From Gammaproteobacteria bacterium (GTDB lineage Bacteria > Pseudomonadota > Gammaproteobacteria > Steroidobacterales > PWYM01): a stretch of 53,368 nt of DNA. The stretch lies in assembly GCA_003567855.1 (NCBI GenBank), contig PWYM01000144.1, positions 1 through 53,368 of the forward strand. The letters run 5' to 3'. The notes below the pieces were generated by a model. It worked only from the letters and a program-made list of their open reading frames with translations. It was not told the origin of the DNA and did no database searches. This document shows, piece by piece, positions 42,738 through 51,011 of the stretch. How positions within the stretch are numbered: position 1 is the first letter of the stretch; each line of letters opens with the position of its first letter. A program made the translations under genes and the position numbers.

Positions 42738-43805
42738 TCAGTCGGCGGCACCCTCGCGGCGCGCGAATGCCGCCTTCCCTTCGAGGATCAGGTCGTAGAG
42801 CTCCTGGGCGCGGCCGCCGATGCGCCGGATCAGGCGCGGGTGTTCCTGCCATGCGCGCTCGGCCCACACCGCGCGATTCGCATCGCTCCATTCGTGCACT
42901 TCTATACCGCTCTGCACGAGGTGCTCGAGCGTTTCCTCCACCGACGCGCGGGCCACCCCGCGCACCCGCTCGTGGCCGCCGAAGGCGTGGCGCAGCACCT
43001 CCTGGTCGGCCGGGTCGAGCTGCTCGAACCAGCGCGCGTTGGCGACGATCGCGCCGAAGTCGTAGCTGTGGCGGCTGAGCGAGAGGTGGCCGGCCTCGTC
43101 GCGCACGCCACCGTAGTGGTACATCGTGATCGAGGTCGCGCCGCCGCGGATCAGCCCGGTCTGCAGCGCCGGCACGATTTCGGTGAACGGCAGCGGCTTG
43201 GTGTCGGCGCCGATGGTCTCGACGAAGTGCAGCGCTGCGAGTGACGATGCCGCGCGCAGCGGGTAGCCGCGCACGTCGTCGAGTTCGACGATAGGCTTCT
43301 GCGCGTAGATGTTGACCCAGCCGACCTCGGTGTACTGGAACAGCACCACGCCCTGTTCGGCGAACAGCTCGGCGAGCGGCTCGAAGACGTACTCGTCCAT
43401 GACGAAGTCGACTTCCTCGACACTGTCGAACAGAAACGGCGCCGAGATCACCGCGATCTCCGGCACGATCGTGGCCATGCCCTGGAACGAGCCGCCGGCA
43501 ACCTGTATGCGCCGGCCGCGGCGCATCTCGGCGATCATCGACTCTTCCGGCCCGGCCTCGCCACGGATCAGCATCGCCGGCTTGAGCCGGCCCTCGGTGC
43601 CCTCGATGATGCGACGCTCGAAATCGCGCCACAGCCGCTCGTCGGGGGAGCCCGGCATCGAGAACCCGCCGACCGCGACCCGCTGCGGTGCATCGGGGTC
43701 GGGGGTGTCGCAGCCGCCGAGCGCCAGCGCCGCGGCGCCGAGCAGCGCGAGCGACGTCAGCCGTGCGCCTGAACGCCGAGCGCGGCGGAGCACGCCGCGC
43801 GTCAC
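42738..43805 (-). CDS. TRAP-type (DctP family) solute-binding lipoprotein, orphan
   Basis: A 355-residue binding protein with a lipobox (LALGGC). DctP features: GSPDERLWRDFERRIIEGTEGRLKPAMLI, a central helix around VDFVMDEYVFEPLAELF, the VRGYPLRAASSLAALHFVETIGADTKPLPFTEIVPALQTG block containing the carboxylate-binding Arg region, and a C-terminal helix. These proteins deliver carboxylates to DctQ/DctM permeases, but neither permease gene is in the window; the adjacent transporter is SLC13 type. The ATG overlaps the DUF1838 stop by 4 bp (ATGA). Confidence 0.88.
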   Translation of the reverse strand: MTRGVLRRARRSGARLTSLALLGAAALALGGCDTPDPDAPQRVAVGGFSMPGSPDERLWRDFERRIIEGTEGRLKPAMLIRGEAGPEESMIAEMRRGRRIQVAGGSFQGMATIVPEIAVISAPFLFDSVEEVDFVMDEYVFEPLAELFAEQGVVLFQYTEVGWVNIYAQKPIVELDDVRGYPLRAASSLAALHFVETIGADTKPLPFTEIVPALQTGLIRGGATSITMYHYGGVRDEAGHLSLSRHSYDFGAIVANARWFEQLDPADQEVLRHAFGGHERVRGVARASVEETLEHLVQSGIEVHEWSDANRAVWAERAWQEHPRLIRRIGGRAQELYDLILEGKAAFARREGAAD

Positions 43806-44689
43806 TCGTGGCCCGCCTCGTCGAGGTCGATCTCGCCGTCGAGCACCTTGCGGAACAGTGTCCAGCTCGTCTCCGACGGCTCACTCCATTCCTCAGGCGC
43901 CCGCAGGTACTTCGGATAGTCCTGTTCGATCGCCTCGCGCACGTGGTCGGGCAGTTCCGCGGCGCCGTCCATGAGCTTGACCGAGCGCCCGTGGTAGACG
44001 AGCCACCCCGGGCGGTTGCCCATCTCCATCCACGGCAGCCAGGGCCCGACGCGCGTCCACGAGCCGGTGCCGGGCGCCGAGGTGATCTCCGGATCCTCGA
44101 GATCGGCGAGGCTCACGAAGTTGTTGAACAGTTCCATCGCCTCGTACCAGTCGCCGGTCGAGTGCAGCGGGTACTCCGAATACGGCAGCGGATTCGGGTA
44201 GCGCAGCGGGATCTCGCGGTAGAAGGTCACGTGGTCGCCGTGGCGCATGTAGTTCACCGACCAGCCCCCGCCCTGTTCGTCAATCACGTGGCGGCGGTTC
44301 ACCGGGTCGTTGAGTACGGGGATCACGCGCACCTCGCGGTCGATCCACGGGTTGTGCCAGCTGTCGAGGATCTCGCCGGTATCCGGATCGGTGTAGAACG
44401 CGATCTCGCGCTGGACGCGCTGCCAGCCGCCCTCGATACGCTCGTAGCGCTTCACGCCGACGACTTCCATGCCGAGGATCGGGCGACCGCGATGGCCCGG
44501 CACGAACGCGAACACCGTGCTCTGCGCATAGACCATGGTCTCGCGTTCGGACGTGTCACCGACGGTCTTCACGTAGGCGTCGAGCAGCTGGTGCGGGTCG
44601 TCGAGGTCGAGTCCGTCGGCCGACGCGGCCGTGGTGAAGGCAAGCAGCGTGGCCGCGAGCGCGGCGCGCGGGCAGGAGGTGAAGTTCAT
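43802..44689 (-). CDS. Secreted DUF1838 protein
   Basis: A 295-residue protein with a signal peptide (cleavage near ASA). Typical DUF1838 features: ERETMVYAQSTVFAFVPGHRGRPILGMEVVGVKRYE, FYTDPDTGEILDSWHNPW, VNYMRHGDHVTFYREIPLRYPNPL, SWTRVGPWLPWMEMGNRPGWLVYHGRSVKL. Function of the family is unknown; the Trp/His-rich beta body suggests a lipocalin-like ligand binder, which is inference. It is translationally coupled to the DctP lipoprotein downstream and lies 28 bp after the CpcT-like gene. Confidence 0.85.
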   Translation of the reverse strand: MNFTSCPRAALAATLLAFTTAASADGLDLDDPHQLLDAYVKTVGDTSERETMVYAQSTVFAFVPGHRGRPILGMEVVGVKRYERIEGGWQRVQREIAFYTDPDTGEILDSWHNPWIDREVRVIPVLNDPVNRRHVIDEQGGGWSVNYMRHGDHVTFYREIPLRYPNPLPYSEYPLHSTGDWYEAMELFNNFVSLADLEDPEITSAPGTGSWTRVGPWLPWMEMGNRPGWLVYHGRSVKLMDGAAELPDHVREAIEQDYPKYLRAPEEWSEPSETSWTLFRKVLDGEIDLDEAGHE

Positions 44690-44717
44690 CCGGTGCGCTC
44701 TCCCTGGTCGTCAGAGT

Positions 44718-45368
44718 TCATTGTGTATCGATTCGCTCGAAGCGGTAGCCGCCGTCGGCGGGGCCCCAGACGTGGTTGTCGTCGTCGTCGAAGCCGCGGT
44801 CCCAGTTCTCGAAGCGCCCGGACTCGATGCGCGAGACCGAACGCATGTAGCTCGCGCCGCGCCACGCGTTGCGGCAGCGTCGCCCGTCGGTGCCGCCCTC
44901 GAACACGCCGGGCGCGGTCTGGCGGTAGAAATTGTCGCAGTCGGGGTCGGCCTCGAGTGCGTCGCGTTCGAGGCCGGCGAGCTTCGATGCGTCGCGCCAC
45001 GCGCCGACATGGCGTTCGGGCGACGCCAGCGTGTACACGCGCAACCGGATGCGCCCGTCTGAATCGCGGAACAGCTGCTGCACGCGCTGTCGGTACGGCG
45101 TCTCCTGGCCTTCGATCTGCTGCTCGGTATAGAACCAGTAGCCATCGCCGGCGTCCGGCCAGATGCGCGTCGTGCGGTAGTGCACGAGCAGGTAGGTGCC
45201 GTCTTCGGCGGCCTGCGCCTCGGAACTGAAGACGCCGGAGTAGTGGTCGGCGAGCAGCGAAAGTTCGTCATCGGCGGCAGCGGACTGAGATGCCAGCATA
45301 CAGGCGATCAGGGCAGCGAGCAGTATCCGCACCTGGCGCGCGCGACGTGGGGGTCGTGTGTGGGTCAC
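44718..45368 (-). CDS. Secreted CpcT/CpeT-family (chromophore lyase fold) protein
   Basis: Start set at GTG 45368 (GGAG six bases upstream), directly before a signal peptide ending QSAAA; ATG 45386 is an alternative. About 216 residues. The mature part follows the CpcT/CpeT pattern closely: LLADHYSGVFSSEAQA, FYTEQQIEGQETPYRQRVQQLF, DPDCDNFYRQTAPGVFEGGTDGRRCRN and a closing VWGPADGGYRFERI. In cyanobacteria these calyx-shaped proteins attach bilins to phycobiliproteins. Nothing here is phototrophic, and this one is exported, so it more likely binds a hydrophobic or tetrapyrrole-like ligand in the periplasm. First gene of the run leading to DUF1838 and DctP. Confidence 0.83.
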   Translation of the reverse strand: MTHTRPPRRARQVRILLAALIACMLASQSAAADDELSLLADHYSGVFSSEAQAAEDGTYLLVHYRTTRIWPDAGDGYWFYTEQQIEGQETPYRQRVQQLFRDSDGRIRLRVYTLASPERHVGAWRDASKLAGLERDALEADPDCDNFYRQTAPGVFEGGTDGRRCRNAWRGASYMRSVSRIESGRFENWDRGFDDDDNHVWGPADGGYRFERIDTQ

Positions 45369-45499
45369 GAAGGGCTCCGGCGGCATGGATCGGGGACGCA
45401 AATATACCGCGCGCACCGGCACGCGTGCGGCCACCCGCCGGTCCGCGTCGCCGGATCGTGATCGCTACAATGGTTGTTTGTGGATGAACGGAGCAGCCC

Positions 45500-46399
45500 T
45501 TGGGCACACGACACGGAACCTACGAGGCCCGCCGGCCACCCGGGCGGCATTTCGTCGATCTGCGGGGCATGCGCTACCGGTTATGGACCTGGGGGCCGGA
45601 AGCGGGCATGCCGGTCGTGCTGCTGCATGGCTGGGGCGACTGCGGCGCGACCTGGCAGTTCGTCGCCGATCACCTGCCCGAACACTGGCGACTGGTCGCC
45701 CCGGACTGGCGGGGCTTCGGCGACAGCGCGTGGAGCAGCGGCGGCTACTGGTTTCCAGATTATCTGGCCGATCTGGACGCGCTGCTGCACACGCTCTGCC
45801 CCGATCGACCCGTGGCGCTGGTCGGGCACAGCATGGGCGGCAACGTCGCGTCGATCTACGCCGCGGCCCGGCCGGAGCGCGTCGCGCGCATCGCCAACCT
45901 CGAGGGCTTCGGGCTGCGCGATGCCGACCCGGTCGAGGCGCCTGCGCGCTACCGGCGCTGGCTCGATGAGCTGTCCGAACCGGTGCCGTTCAGTACGTAC
46001 AGAGATATCGATGCGCTCGCTCGCCGCCTGGCGCGCCGCAACCCGCACCTGCCGCACGACCGCGCGCTTTTCGTCGCCGAAGCCTGGACTGCGCCGACCG
46101 CGACCGGAGAGCGCGCGCTGCGCACCGATCCGGCACACCGTCGCGTCAACCCCATCCTCTACCGGCGGGCCGAGGCCGAGGCCTGCTGGCACGAAGTCGC
46201 GGCGCCGGTGCTGTTCATGGTCGCGCGCGACTCGCATTTTCTCGAGCGCGGGCGCCAGCAGTTCGTGGACCCTGACTTCGGCGCGGCGCATTACCGCGAC
46301 CTGACCGAAACGTGGCTCGACGACTGCGGCCACATGATGCACTGGGAGCGCCCCGAGGCCGTCGCCGAGGCACTGGCGGCGTTCATCGACCCGGGTTGA
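45500..46399 (+). CDS. Alpha/beta hydrolase
   Basis: TTG 45500 has GGAG six bases upstream and is accepted as start; 299 residues. Catalytic set: VVLLHGWGDCGATW (oxyanion), APDWRGFGDS, nucleophile GHSMGGN, acid in VARDSHFLE and His in DDCGHMMHWERPE. The fold matches soluble esterases, haloalkane-dehalogenase-like and meta-cleavage hydrolases, and no substrate is implied. TACAAT (45466-45471) is a possible -10. Divergent from the CpcT-like gene across about 130 bp, so the two may share regulation. Confidence 0.9.
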   Translation: MGTRHGTYEARRPPGRHFVDLRGMRYRLWTWGPEAGMPVVLLHGWGDCGATWQFVADHLPEHWRLVAPDWRGFGDSAWSSGGYWFPDYLADLDALLHTLCPDRPVALVGHSMGGNVASIYAAARPERVARIANLEGFGLRDADPVEAPARYRRWLDELSEPVPFSTYRDIDALARRLARRNPHLPHDRALFVAEAWTAPTATGERALRTDPAHRRVNPILYRRAEAEACWHEVAAPVLFMVARDSHFLERGRQQFVDPDFGAAHYRDLTETWLDDCGHMMHWERPEAVAEALAAFIDPG

Positions 46400-46412
46400 G
46401 CGTCGGCGCGGC

Positions 46413-46446
46413 CTGTATGTACATACAGATACCGCGCGTCTATAGT
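46413..46446 (+). promoter_or_regulatory. LexA (SOS) operator overlapping helicase promoter
   Basis: CTGTATGTACATACAG (46413-46428) is a perfect 16-bp palindrome and an exact CTGT-N8-ACAG SOS box. TGTACA inside it (46418-46423) and TATAGT (46441-46446), spaced 17 bp, form a plausible sigma70 promoter. LexA binding would cover the -35. The start codon is 29 bp downstream of the -10. Confidence 0.8.
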
Positions 46447-46474
46447 CGCCCGAGGTTTGCGCCTGCCGATACCG

Positions 46475-48565
46475 ATGACCGAAACCCGAGCCGATCCGTT
46501 CGCCGGCCTGAATACGGCCCAGCGCAGCGCCGTCGAACACGGCGAGCGCACGCCGCGCGGGGTCGACGCGGCCCCGCTGCTGGTGATCGCCGGCGCCGGC
46601 ACCGGCAAGACCGCCACGCTCGCCCATCGCGTGGCCTGGCTCGTGCTCGCCGGCGTCGATCCGGCGCGCATCCTGCTGCTGACGTTCAGTCGACGCGCCG
46701 CGCTCGAGATGCACCGGCGCGCCTGCGGCATCGTCGCCGCGGCGCTGCGCGCACCGCAGGGCGCCGCACCCGAGGTGCGCCTGCCCTGGTCGGGTACTTT
46801 CCACGCCATTGCCAACCGCCTGCTGCGCGGTTACGCGGCGAACCTCGGGCTCGCGCCGGGGTTCTCGGTGCTCGACCGCGGTGACGCGGCCGACCTGATG
46901 GACGTGGCCCGCCAGGACACCGGCGTTGCGCGCGGCCACCGCCGGTTTCCGCGCAAGCAGACGTGCCTCGACATCTACTCGCGCGTCGTCAACGCGCAGG
47001 CCGAACTCGACGACGTGCTGCAGTCGCGGTTTCCGTTCTGCGCCGAGTGGTCCGACCGGCTGCGCACGCTCTTTCGCCGCTACACCGAGCTCAAGCAGGA
47101 GACCGACGTGCTCGACTACGACGACCTGCTGCTGTGCTGGGTCCACCTGATGCGCGAGCCGGCACTTGCCGCCGATGTTGCCGGGCGCTTCGACCACGTG
47201 CTCGTCGACGAGTACCAGGACACCAATCGCCTGCAGGGCGAGATCGTCCGGCGGCTGCGTCCCGACGGGCGCGGCGTGACCGTCGTCGGCGACGATGCCC
47301 AGAGCATCTACGCGTTCCGCGCCGCCGACGTCGGCAACATCCTCGACTTTCCGGCGCAGTACGACCCGCCGGCCCGTGTCGTCACGCTCGAGCAGAACTA
47401 CCGCTCGCGCAGTCCGGTGCTCGACACCGCGAACGTGCTGATCGGCCAGGGTGCCCGCCAGTATCCGAAGCGGCTGTGGTCGGCACGCGGCACCGGTGAG
47501 GCGCCCGCCTACGTGTGCGTCGAGGATGAGCACGCCCAGACCGATTACGTCGTCGCCCAGGTGCTCGCCCGCCGCGAGGCCGGCACGCTGCTGCGCGCGC
47601 AGGCGGTGCTGTTTCGCAACGCCCATCACGGCGACGCGCTGGAGCTCGAACTCGTCCGGCGCAACATTCCCTACGTGAAGTACGGCGGCCTGAAGTTCCT
47701 GGAGGCGGCACACGTCAAGGACCTGCTCGCGCTGCTGCGCCTGGCGGAGAATCCGCGTGACCGGATCGCGGTGTATCGCGTGCTGCAGCTGTTGCCCGGC
47801 ATCGGGCCGGCGAGCGCCGAACGCTGTTACCGGCACCTTTCGGCGAGCGACTGGCGGCTCACGGCGCTGTCGGGTTTCACGCCGCCGCCGGCAGCACGCG
47901 AGGATTACGCGACGCTGTGCGCGCTGTTGGCGCGTCTCGACGTGGCCGACACGCAGGCCGCATGGCACCCGCAGGTGGGCCTCGCGCGGGCGTGGTACCA
48001 GCCGCAGCTCGAGCGTCTCTACGACGGCGCACTGGCCCGCGCCGGTGACCTCGACCAGCTCGAGCAGGCCGCGTCGCGCTACCCGTCGCGCGAACGTTTC
48101 CTCTCGGAGCTCGTGCTCGACCCGCCACAGGCCACCGGCGACCTGTCCGGCGCGCCGCTGATCGACGAGGACTTCCTGGTGCTGTCGACGGTGCACTCGG
48201 CAAAGGGACAGGAGTGGGACACCGTGTACGTGCTCAACGTCGCCGACGGTCATTTCCCCAGCGAGTTCGCGACCGGCAGCGATACGCTGATCGACGAAGA
48301 GCGTCGGCTGCTCTATGTCGCGATGACGCGTGCGCGGGAGTCGCTGCATCTGCTCGCGCCATTGCGCCATTACGTGCCGGGCCAGGCGCGGCACGGCGAT
48401 CGGCACGTCTACGGCGCGCGCAGCCGCTTCATCACGCCGGAAGTGCTCGCAACGATGCGACGCGTGTTCCATGCACGCGATGATGCGATGTCCGGTGACG
48501 GAGGCGGCGGCCGCCGGCCCGCGGTCACCGTCGACGTGGCCGCGAAGCTGCGCGCGCAGTGGTGA
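46475..48565 (+). CDS. UvrD/Rep-like superfamily 1 ATP-dependent DNA helicase
   Basis: Start taken at ATG 46475 (MTETRADPFAGLN); TTG 46457 is possible but would sit almost at the predicted transcription start. 696 residues. SF1A motifs in order: Q motif LNTAQRSAVEHG, Walker A GAGTGKTATLAHR, motif Ib WSGTFHAIANRLL, motif II DEYQDTNRLQ, motif III GDDAQSIYAFRAA, motif IV LEQNYRS, motif V VHSAKGQEWDTVYVL and motif VI LYVAMTRARESL. It is a 3'-5' helicase/translocase likely used in repair or restart. Under an SOS box, consistent with damage induction. It is not clearly uvrD itself (shorter, different C-terminus). Confidence 0.93.
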   Translation: MTETRADPFAGLNTAQRSAVEHGERTPRGVDAAPLLVIAGAGTGKTATLAHRVAWLVLAGVDPARILLLTFSRRAALEMHRRACGIVAAALRAPQGAAPEVRLPWSGTFHAIANRLLRGYAANLGLAPGFSVLDRGDAADLMDVARQDTGVARGHRRFPRKQTCLDIYSRVVNAQAELDDVLQSRFPFCAEWSDRLRTLFRRYTELKQETDVLDYDDLLLCWVHLMREPALAADVAGRFDHVLVDEYQDTNRLQGEIVRRLRPDGRGVTVVGDDAQSIYAFRAADVGNILDFPAQYDPPARVVTLEQNYRSRSPVLDTANVLIGQGARQYPKRLWSARGTGEAPAYVCVEDEHAQTDYVVAQVLARREAGTLLRAQAVLFRNAHHGDALELELVRRNIPYVKYGGLKFLEAAHVKDLLALLRLAENPRDRIAVYRVLQLLPGIGPASAERCYRHLSASDWRLTALSGFTPPPAAREDYATLCALLARLDVADTQAAWHPQVGLARAWYQPQLERLYDGALARAGDLDQLEQAASRYPSRERFLSELVLDPPQATGDLSGAPLIDEDFLVLSTVHSAKGQEWDTVYVLNVADGHFPSEFATGSDTLIDEERRLLYVAMTRARESLHLLAPLRHYVPGQARHGDRHVYGARSRFITPEVLATMRRVFHARDDAMSGDGGGGRRPAVTVDVAAKLRAQW

Positions 48566-48585
48566 AGGCGCGGGTGTGCATCCAG

Positions 48586-48605
48586 GCGCCACCTGAAAGT
48601 GGCGC
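48586..48605. terminator. Hairpin between convergent helicase and TspO genes
   Basis: GCGCCAC (48586-48592) and GTGGCGC (48599-48605) form a perfect 7-bp stem with loop CTGAAA, lying between two converging stops. No T-run. Confidence 0.4.
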
Positions 48606-48619
48606 GATGCCGGCGGGCT

Positions 48620-49102
48620 TCAGTTCAGGCGCCAGATCTCGAAGTTGAGCGCGAGCGCGAAGCTTGCCCAGACGAGGTAGGGCACGAGCAGCGCACCCGC
48701 CACCGTAGCGACACGGAAGAACAGCGCACATGTCAGCGCGAGCACCGCCCAGACGGCGGTCAGCGTGAGCAGCGCGCCGCCGATGTCCTGCGCGCTGAAG
48801 TACATCCATGACCACAGGGCATTGAGGATGAGCTGCAGTGCGAAGGCCGCAAGTGCGGGCCAGCGCAGCAGGTGCAGGTGATGGCGCCAGACGATCCAGG
48901 CGCCGACCGCCATCATCACGTGCAGCAGCGTCCAGATCGGCGCGAACAGAGCCCGGGGCGGGGTCCATGGAGGCTTGGTGATCTGCGACTGCCAGTCGCC
49001 TGGCATGTACACGGTGCCGAAGAACGCCACCACCAGGCTGACCACGACGAACAGCGCGAGTACGAGGTGGCGATGCCGCCGCTTCTTACGCCGCAGCACC
49101 AT
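48620..49102 (-). CDS. TspO/MBR family tryptophan-rich membrane protein
   Basis: Start taken at ATG 49102 (MVLRRKKRRHRH), giving 160 residues, the usual TspO size; ATG 49159 is an alternative. Five TM helices with hallmark residues: ITKPPWTPPRALFAPIWTLLHVMMAVGAWIVW, ALQLILNALWSWMYF, VPYLVWASFALALNFEIWRLN. TspO binds porphyrins and cholesterol-like ligands and affects tetrapyrrole and stress physiology. The basic N-terminal tip is richer in Arg/Lys/His than usual. Possible link to the CpcT-like tetrapyrrole-fold protein is speculative. Confidence 0.93.
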   Translation of the reverse strand: MVLRRKKRRHRHLVLALFVVVSLVVAFFGTVYMPGDWQSQITKPPWTPPRALFAPIWTLLHVMMAVGAWIVWRHHLHLLRWPALAAFALQLILNALWSWMYFSAQDIGGALLTLTAVWAVLALTCALFFRVATVAGALLVPYLVWASFALALNFEIWRLN

Positions 49103-49360
49103 CGTGCGCGTGAGATCCGGCCTGGCGCCCGTTCGGGTGTTCAAACAGTTCCCCCGCATCGGCGTGGAACGCCGCTGGCAGCAATATGTCGTTATGAGTG
49201 CCAGTCGGCTGTTGCAAGTCCTCCCAGAATAATACAGTGCACCGAGTTCGCGAAAGCTTTTTCCGGAAGCCTTAAGACGCTATAAAAACAACATACAGGC
49301 GACTGAAAGTTCTGTTTTTCCGGACGACCTTCGCAGAAGCGCAACCGCAGGAGGCAAGCG

Positions 49361-49996
49361 ATGCAGGCACGACAGGGCCCCACGGGCAGGGTCGTCGCGG
49401 TGGAAAGCCTCGCGGCGTTTTTCCAGGAGTCGATGCAACGCGCGCTCGAACGCCAGCAGGTGTCGGTGCACGATCAGACGGCGCATTACGTCGTCAACCT
49501 GCTGACGCTGTTCTCGCGCTCTGAAGCCCTGCATGCGCAGGATTGCGAAGGGCGGCGCATGCGTCCGCTTGCGTTGATGCTCGCCGACGCGATGGAGGCG
49601 CCCAGCGACGAAGAGCGCAGTTTCCTCCTGCAGCGGCTCGGTGACGTTGCGCTGTTCATCGCGGGGTTCTTCGCCGATTCACTGTCACACCGCGCAGTCG
49701 ACGTGGACTACTACATCCGCATGGGTGGTGGTGCCTACGGGTCACTGTCGGACCAGGTCCGCGGCACGCGGCGCGGGCGGGCGTTCGCGCCGGTATTCGG
49801 TGAGCTCGCCGAGAAATTCCAGCCCATCGTCGATGTGCTCAACGATGTCAGCGAGTCGGCACGCGGTCACAACAGCCGCGACGTGCTCAGGCTATACGAA
49901 CTGTGGATCCGCACCGGCAGTCGCCGCGCGCGCAGCCTGCTGCGCGATCTCGGCATAGAGCCCACGCGCGAAGCGGTCACCCGCTTCGAGCACTGA
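49361..49996 (+). CDS. Conserved-looking cytoplasmic protein of unknown function
   Basis: A 211-residue, mostly helical protein without signal peptide or TM helix. Distinctive segments: AHYVVNLLTLFSRSEAL, FLLQRLGDVALFIAGFFADSLSHRAVDVDYYIRMGGGAYG, LAEKFQPIVDVLNDVSE, LYELWIRTGSRRARSLLRDLGI. I recognise the style of a proteobacterial hypothetical family but no named domain. A G-rich ribosome site precedes ATG 49361, and TATAAA (49281-49286) is a weak -10 candidate. The next unknown gene begins 5 bp after its stop, so they are one operon. Confidence 0.75.
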   Translation: MQARQGPTGRVVAVESLAAFFQESMQRALERQQVSVHDQTAHYVVNLLTLFSRSEALHAQDCEGRRMRPLALMLADAMEAPSDEERSFLLQRLGDVALFIAGFFADSLSHRAVDVDYYIRMGGGAYGSLSDQVRGTRRGRAFAPVFGELAEKFQPIVDVLNDVSESARGHNSRDVLRLYELWIRTGSRRARSLLRDLGIEPTREAVTRFEH

Positions 49997-50001
49997 CGCA
50001 C

Positions 50002-50694
50002 ATGCACGACGCGCCCCTGTCCGGTGCAGTACCGGATCGCGCCCAGGCCGATGTACTCGGTGCACTCGAGACGCTGCTGAAGGATCTCTACGACGCCGAC
50101 AGTCCGCACCGCGCGGTCGACTTCGTGATCACCGATGCGGCGCTCGCCGGGGGGCTGTCCGGCGGCGCGCCGCTGCGGTCACAGGAAACGCTGCTCGTAC
50201 GCCAGGCGCCGGATGGCCTCGACCTGTCGCTGTACCTGGACGCCGATGTGCTCAGCGGTCTCGTGCGCGAAAACCCGCTGCAGGCACTCGGTGATGCCAA
50301 CCTGCAGGACTTCTGCACGGTGCTCGAGGGGCTCAGCCATTTCCTGTACGTGTCCTGGAACGCGGGCTTCGACCGCGCGGTCACGCCGCTGGAGCTCGAG
50401 ATGCAGGCCGAGGTCGACAAGTACGTGAGTGCAGTGCTGCTCAGGCGGCACCAGGGCAGTGACTGGGACACGCTGCACACTCACCTGTTCGAGGCGTTCC
50501 GGCTCGTCGACGACCTGTCGCCGGCGCTCGCTGCGCGCTACTTGGATGCCAGCCGACTCGCGGCGCGTTACTGCCTCGCGCTCAGGCAGCGTTTTCTTGA
50601 GCAGGGTGATATCGGCGGACTGCTCACCGAGCTGCGCCGCTTCTGGCGGCTGACCCGCGACGCGAAGATCCGCCACATCCATGCGGGCCACTGA
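50002..50694 (+). CDS. Partner protein of unknown function
   Basis: True start is ATG 50002, giving 230 residues. Mixed alpha/beta to helical, soluble. Segments: LLKDLYDADSPHRAVDFVITDAAL, QETLLVRQAPDGLDLSLYLDADVLSGL, DFCTVLEGLSHFLYVSWNA, TPLELEMQAEVDKYVSAVLLRR, ARYLDASRLAARYCLALRQRFL. No catalytic motif is obvious. The 5-bp gap to the preceding gene indicates a two-gene operon whose products probably interact. Convergent with the mini membrane proteins. Confidence 0.75.
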   Translation: MHDAPLSGAVPDRAQADVLGALETLLKDLYDADSPHRAVDFVITDAALAGGLSGGAPLRSQETLLVRQAPDGLDLSLYLDADVLSGLVRENPLQALGDANLQDFCTVLEGLSHFLYVSWNAGFDRAVTPLELEMQAEVDKYVSAVLLRRHQGSDWDTLHTHLFEAFRLVDDLSPALAARYLDASRLAARYCLALRQRFLEQGDIGGLLTELRRFWRLTRDAKIRHIHAGH

Positions 50695-50703
50695 CGCGGA
50701 ACG

Positions 50704-50730
50704 GCCGGCACCCGCGTGACGGGCGCCGGC
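50704..50730. terminator. Strong hairpin between convergent genes
   Basis: GCCGGC-A-CCCG (50704-50714) pairs with CGGG-C-GCCGGC (50720-50730), loop CGTGA: ten pairs with one mismatch. It lies ten bases after the plus-strand stop and eight before the minus-strand stop. No T-run. Confidence 0.5.
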
Positions 50731-50738
50731 CCCGGGAC

Positions 50739-50954
50739 TCAGGCGCCGGGCGTGCCGGCATCTCCGCCGACCGGTCCCCCGGCGCGACGTTCGAGCGGCC
50801 ATTCGCTGAACGCCAGCCAGACCAGCATGCCGAGGTTCACGAGCGGGACCAGCATCAGCAGTCCCAGCCACTGGTTGTTGCCGGTCTTGCCGAAGATCCG
50901 GACCCAGATGTAGGCGAACAGTGCCGCGAGTGCGAGAGTAATCAGAAGCTCCAT
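50739..50954 (-). CDS. Mini membrane protein, paralogue A
   Basis: ATG 50954 is preceded by AGGAGG with short spacing; 71 residues. Two hydrophobic segments (MELLITLALAALFAYIWVRIF and WLGLLMLVPLVNLGMLVWLAF) with KTGNNQW between them and a short polar tail after SEWP. It is clearly similar to the gene 57 bp upstream on the same strand: TGNNQWLGLLMLVPLVNLGMLVWLAFSEWP against TGHNRWLGLLLAVPLLQLGLLVWLATAEWP in full alignment. Function unknown; such proteins often assist larger membrane complexes. Confidence 0.8.
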   Translation of the reverse strand: MELLITLALAALFAYIWVRIFGKTGNNQWLGLLMLVPLVNLGMLVWLAFSEWPLERRAGGPVGGDAGTPGA

Positions 50955-51011
50955 GTAACCTCCTGGTCTGTTGGCGGGAGAGAACGGGACAGGCCGCAAC
51001 GCGATGCGCGA

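Noticed and set aside
42738-43805. Complete TRAP transporter
   Set aside because: Only the binding protein is present; no DctQ or DctM frame with the expected membrane pattern lies in the neighbourhood.
45581-48592. 1003-codon minus-strand ORF
   Set aside because: Antisense to the alpha/beta hydrolase and the SF1 helicase, both of which have intact motifs; the antisense product shows no recognisable domain.
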